From: Pseudomonas poae
GTDB lineage: Bacteria; Pseudomonadota; Gammaproteobacteria; Pseudomonadales; Pseudomonadaceae
DNA: 64,000 nucleotides
Direction: 5' to 3'
NCBI GenBank assembly: GCA_004000515.1
Contig: CP034537.1
Span: 5,036,001 to 5,100,000 of the forward strand
Part shown: positions 60,391 through 64,000 of the stretch, in pieces
Position numbering within the stretch: position 1 is the first letter of the stretch
Layout: every line of letters starts with the position of its first letter
Made by a program: the position numbers and the translations under genes
Notes under the pieces: generated by a model
What the model was told of the DNA's origin: nothing
Databases searched by the model: none
What the model saw: the letters and a program-made list of their open reading frames with translations, nothing else

Positions 60391-62829
60391 ATGCTTCTCG
60401 ATATGCCCGACACCACCTACCCCTTCACCAAATTTCACCTGTCATTCTTGACCAGCTCCCTGCTGCTAGCCGTAACGCCCTCCTTTGCCGAAGCAGCAAC
60501 CGAAGACGCCAAACTCGACACCGTCACCGTGATCTCCACCGGCCTGCGTGGCCAGGAACGCACAGTGGCGGACAGCCCGGCACCGATTGACGTGATCAAC
60601 AGTGACCAATTGCTCAAGACCGGCCGCGCCGAGCTCTCGGAGGCGATTGCCAAGCTGCTGCCGTCGTTCAACTTCGGCACCAATATCGCCGGCTACAACT
60701 CGGTGACGCGCCCGTTGAGCAACCGCAGCCTGGGCCCCGCGTATACGCTGGTGCTGGTCAACGGCAAGCGTCGCCACAACGGCGCCACCGGCCAGCGCGG
60801 TTCCATCGACAACAGCGGTGCGAACGCAGTGGATATCGACCTGATCCCGGTCAGCGCCGTGGACCATATCGAAGTGCTCAAAGACAGCGCTGCCGCGCAG
60901 TACGGTTCTGATGCGGTGGCCGGTGTGATCAACATCATCCTCAAGAACACCAAGAGCGGCGGCCACCTGGAAACCAGCTACGGCCAGCTGTATTCCGGCC
61001 AGGGCGAAACCATCAAGGTGGCCGGTGACCAGGGTTTCGAGCTTGGCCAGGGCGGCTTCTTTCACCTCTCCGCCGATGCGCGCAAGCGTGGCAGCGCGTC
61101 GTGGAACGACAAGGCCGACAGCAGCGTGCGAGCCTTCAATGACCCGGCCAAGCAAGCAGCCTGGGACCGCGTGGCAATCAAGAACGGCGACCCCGACCTC
61201 AAGGCCTTCAACCTCGCCTACAACGCCGAGCTACCGCTGCAAGACCTGACGCTGTACTCGTTCTCCACCTACGGCGAGCGCGATGCCGAGGCCGCCAACT
61301 ACTTCCGCTTGCCCACCGGCACGGCGGCGGTGCCGGAAGTGTTCCCCGACGGTTACTTCCCGCTGAACAACATCAAGGACCGCGACTACCAACTCTTGTT
61401 CGGCGGCAAGGGCCAGGTCGCCGACTGGAACTGGGACCTGAGCACTACGTACGGGCGCAACAATGTGCACCACTCCAGCGACTTGAACATCAACCCGTCC
61501 CTGGGCACTGCGTCACCGACCAAATTCGATAACCTGGCGACCTTTCGCTTTGAGCAATGGGTGAACAACCTCGACTTCACCCGCCGCTACGACAGCCTGT
61601 TCAACCTGACGTCGCCGGTGCAGGTATCGGCTGGCCTGGAACACCGCTGGGAGCATTTCAGCACCTTCGCCGGTGACCGCGAGGCGTATATCACCGGCAC
61701 TTACCCAGCGGCTTCGGGGGCGCAAGCGGCGGTGACGATTCGCCCGGAAGACGAGGTGAGCCTGATCCGCAATAACTACGCGGGCTACCTGGACCTGGGC
61801 TTTGACCTGACCGAGCGCTGGTTTCTCGACCTCGCTGGCCGCATCGAACATTACGACGATGACTCGGGCAACACCTTTGGCCTGAAAGTGAACTCGCGCT
61901 ATGAGCTGACCGATACCGTGGCCGTGCGCGGCACCGTGGGCACCGGTTTCCGTGCGCCATCGCTGACCCAGATCGGCTACACCGTGGCCGACAACCGCGT
62001 GGCGATCGACGCCAACGGCAACGTGGTTCCGGCAGTGACGCGCCTGACCCCGTCCGGCAGCAACCTGGCCAAGGCCCTCGGCGGCGATGACCTCAAGCCG
62101 GAAAAATCGCGCAACCTCGGCCTGGGCCTCACCTGGCAACCGGCGCCGCGTACCAGCATCACCGCCGACGCGTACCTGATCGACATCGACGACCGCATCG
62201 CGCTCACCAGCAATATCTACGACCGTGGCAACGGCGCCATCAACTCGATCCTCACCGCGCAAGGCGTGCCTTCGGGCACCTGGGTCAACTACTACACCAA
62301 CGCTTTCGACACCCGCACCAAGGGCCTGGACATCGTCGCCGACCACACCACGCCGCTGGACGCCTGGGGCGATGTGCGCTGGAGCCTGGGTTTCAACTGG
62401 AACAAAACCACGATTGAAGGCAGCCGCGACACCCCGGCTGCGCTGGCTAACTCGGGCGTGACCCTGGTGGGCCGCGACCGCGAAGGCGACCTCACCGATG
62501 CCTCGCCCAAGACCAAATGGATTTTGGGGGCCAACTGGAAGGTCTCGGACCTAGCAGTGAACCTGCAAACCGCACGCTACGGCTCGGTCAAGACCCTGGC
62601 GGTCAACCCCAGCGGCGACCGCGGCTTTGGCGCCAAATGGATCACCGACCTCGACGTCAGCTACACCTTCGTCGACAGCCTGACGGTGAGCATCGGCGGC
62701 ACCAACATCTTCGACGTGCGCCCCGACAAGCACGCCGTCTACAGCAACCTGGGCCTGGCGGCCTACGGCAACCCGCCGTTCTACCCCGGCGGCGGCTACT
62801 GGTACACCAAGCTGGCCTACGACTTCTGA
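60391..62829 (+). CDS. TonB-dependent outer-membrane receptor
   Basis: An 812-aa outer-membrane transporter. The signal peptide (about 1-35) ends TPSFAEAATED. The plug domain has DSPAPIDVINSDQLLKT and VDHIEVLKDSAAAQYGSDAVAGVINI, the latter the conserved end of the plug. The barrel ends in YWYTKLAYDF with the terminal phenylalanine. LDTVTVIST just after the signal may be the TonB box. GLRGQERTVADSP and RPLSNRSLGPAYTLVLVNGKRRH point to the vitamin B12/iron-chelate type of plug, but the ligand is not identifiable. It precedes an ABC-type binding-protein gene on the same strand, so both probably import one substrate. Intact. Confidence 0.93.
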   Translation: MLLDMPDTTYPFTKFHLSFLTSSLLLAVTPSFAEAATEDAKLDTVTVISTGLRGQERTVADSPAPIDVINSDQLLKTGRAELSEAIAKLLPSFNFGTNIAGYNSVTRPLSNRSLGPAYTLVLVNGKRRHNGATGQRGSIDNSGANAVDIDLIPVSAVDHIEVLKDSAAAQYGSDAVAGVINIILKNTKSGGHLETSYGQLYSGQGETIKVAGDQGFELGQGGFFHLSADARKRGSASWNDKADSSVRAFNDPAKQAAWDRVAIKNGDPDLKAFNLAYNAELPLQDLTLYSFSTYGERDAEAANYFRLPTGTAAVPEVFPDGYFPLNNIKDRDYQLLFGGKGQVADWNWDLSTTYGRNNVHHSSDLNINPSLGTASPTKFDNLATFRFEQWVNNLDFTRRYDSLFNLTSPVQVSAGLEHRWEHFSTFAGDREAYITGTYPAASGAQAAVTIRPEDEVSLIRNNYAGYLDLGFDLTERWFLDLAGRIEHYDDDSGNTFGLKVNSRYELTDTVAVRGTVGTGFRAPSLTQIGYTVADNRVAIDANGNVVPAVTRLTPSGSNLAKALGGDDLKPEKSRNLGLGLTWQPAPRTSITADAYLIDIDDRIALTSNIYDRGNGAINSILTAQGVPSGTWVNYYTNAFDTRTKGLDIVADHTTPLDAWGDVRWSLGFNWNKTTIEGSRDTPAALANSGVTLVGRDREGDLTDASPKTKWILGANWKVSDLAVNLQTARYGSVKTLAVNPSGDRGFGAKWITDLDVSYTFVDSLTVSIGGTNIFDVRPDKHAVYSNLGLAAYGNPPFYPGGGYWYTKLAYDF

Positions 62830-62891
62830 TCCGAACCTCCCACGCATCCGAATCGCCATACGAGGGCAAACCATTGAATACCTCCAACTTG

Positions 62892-64000
62892 ATGAGCCGT
62901 CTGCTGGCCCCTGCGCCCTGGCCTTGAGCCTGGCCGCGTGTTCTCCGGGTAACGACACCCAGGCGAACAAGACCTTGAACATCGCGTTCTTCGGCGACAA
63001 CACCATCCTGGTCAGCATCGACCCCTTCCAGGTCTATTGGCTGGAACACCGCGTGCTGCTGCGCAACGTCGCCGAGTCCCTGACCGACCAGGACCCGGAC
63101 ACCGGCAAGATCATTCCCTGGCTGGCCAAAAGCTGGGAAGTGAGTGACGACGCACTGACCTACACCTTTCACCTGCGTGAGGACGTGACGTTCAGCAATG
63201 GCGAGCGTTTCGATGCCAAGGCAGTAAAAACCGCGTTCGACAGTGACAAGGCCCTGGCCACCGAGTTGCCGGCGACCTTTGGTGCGACTTACCTGGCGGG
63301 CTATGACCACGCCGAAGTGGTCGACGATTTCACCGTCAAGCTGGTGCTCAACAAGCCTAACGCCGGCTTCCTGCAAGCCACTTCCACGACCAACTTGTCG
63401 ATCCTCGCACCGGCGTCCTACGCCCTCACCGTCAAGGAGCGTTCGCTGGGCAAGATCATCGGTACCGGCCCGTTCGTACTGGCGAGCTACACCCCGGAAG
63501 TCGGTGCGCACCTAACCAAGCGCAAAGGCTACGCCTGGGCGTCGGCGAATATGAAAAACCAGGGCGAAGCGCATCTGGATGCCGTAGACGTCACCTACAT
63601 CCCCGAAGAGAGCGTGCGCAACGGCCTGTTCCTGCAAGGCAAGGCCGACATCCTGTGGCCACGCAACCCGTTCTCGGAAGTTGACTTGAAGCTCTTCCAG
63701 TCCAAGGGTGCGACCATCCAGAGCCGCTCGCTGCCGGGCCCATCGCTGAACCTGTTCCCCAATACGCGTGGTGAGCGTGTGCTGGCCGACCAAAACGTGC
63801 GCTTGGCCGTGCAGAAATCCATCGACCGCAAGAGCTACGCCAGCACCGTGTACAACGCCGAGTTCCCGGTGGTGCAAGGTGTGTTCGATGTGACCACACC
63901 CTACTTCAAAAGCCAGGCGGACAAGCTTGCCTACGACCCCGCAGGTGCCGAGCAATTGCTCGAACAAGCGGGCTGGGCCAAGGGCGCAGACGGCTACCGG
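62892..64000 (+). CDS. Peptide/nickel-type ABC transporter binding protein (frameshifted, 3' end cut by window)
   Basis: Start of a family-5 extracellular binding protein (OppA/DppA/NikA type). After one base is restored in the C run at 62908-62911 the N-terminus reads MSRLLAPCALALSLAACSPG, a lipoprotein signal with lipobox LAAC. The body has GDNTILVSIDPFQVYWLEHR, NVAESLTDQDP and SWEVSDDALTYTFHLRE, followed by FSNGERFDAKAVKTAFD, all characteristic. The frame is open at the window's right edge. The start could be the ATG at 62892 or a TTG at 62874. Coming straight after the TonB receptor, it would carry the same ligand across the periplasm. Confidence 0.85.

Overview
The window is a chromosomal segment of a Pseudomonas, most likely of the P. 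fluorescens group. The evidence is the high GC content, the apr-lip secretion locus (serralysin AprX, its inhibitor, a type I secretion system and a family I.3 lipase), a MexS/MexT-type pair, a Pseudomonas-type DUF1652 protein, and REP/REPIN repeats of the kind scattered through P. fluorescens genomes. I see no rRNA, tRNA, CRISPR array, insertion sequence or prophage.

Layout. 1-4254: Tat-exported MsrB and DipZ (cut by the left edge), divergent from a two-component system; together they look like periplasmic methionine-sulfoxide repair and its sensor. 4234-9236: an epoxide-hydrolase-like enzyme and a DNA-repair pair (XPD/DinG-like helicase and FAN1-like nuclease). 9476-18232: small envelope proteins, then the exoenzyme operon aprA-aprI-aprD-aprE-aprF-lipA on the minus strand. 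18599-22059: DmpA-type aminopeptidase, amino-acid permease and a LuxR regulator. 22214-25986: polyamine-type binding protein, cupin, amine oxidoreductase and a SnoaL-AraC regulator. 26244-31749: DUF1652 protein, UvrD-like helicase, pirin and phosphoglucomutase. 31853-34667: an unrecognised 470-aa protein translationally coupled to a MocR-like regulator. 35374-37610: divergent mexS/mexT without mexEF-oprN beside it. 37633-45672: dimethylformamidase-like protein, two MFS transporters, AraC, SDR, DMT exporter and LysR. 45799-52203: small unknowns and a catabolic-looking set (thioesterase, SDR, isomerase, acyl-CoA ligase, crotonase, two TetR regulators). 52209-59665: an operon of a peptidoglycan-binding lipoprotein and three penicillin-binding proteins (classes PBP3, PBP2 and PBP1A), divergent from a LysR gene. 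59673-64000: small membrane protein, TonB-dependent receptor and the start of a peptide/nickel-type binding protein.

The dominant oddity is technical. About 30 single-base indels, nearly all deletions in short homopolymers, break roughly 20 otherwise well-conserved genes, including housekeeping pgm. In each case one added or removed base restores a full-length family member, so I read these mainly as sequence or assembly errors, not real pseudogenes. I annotate each as one gene and give the frameshift position.

The most interesting biology is the accessory penicillin-binding-protein operon, the unknown 470-aa/MocR pair, and the regulatory architecture of the aprA-lipA operon: an Rsm-type site on the aprA leader, intercistronic hairpins, and a repeat between aprF and lipA.
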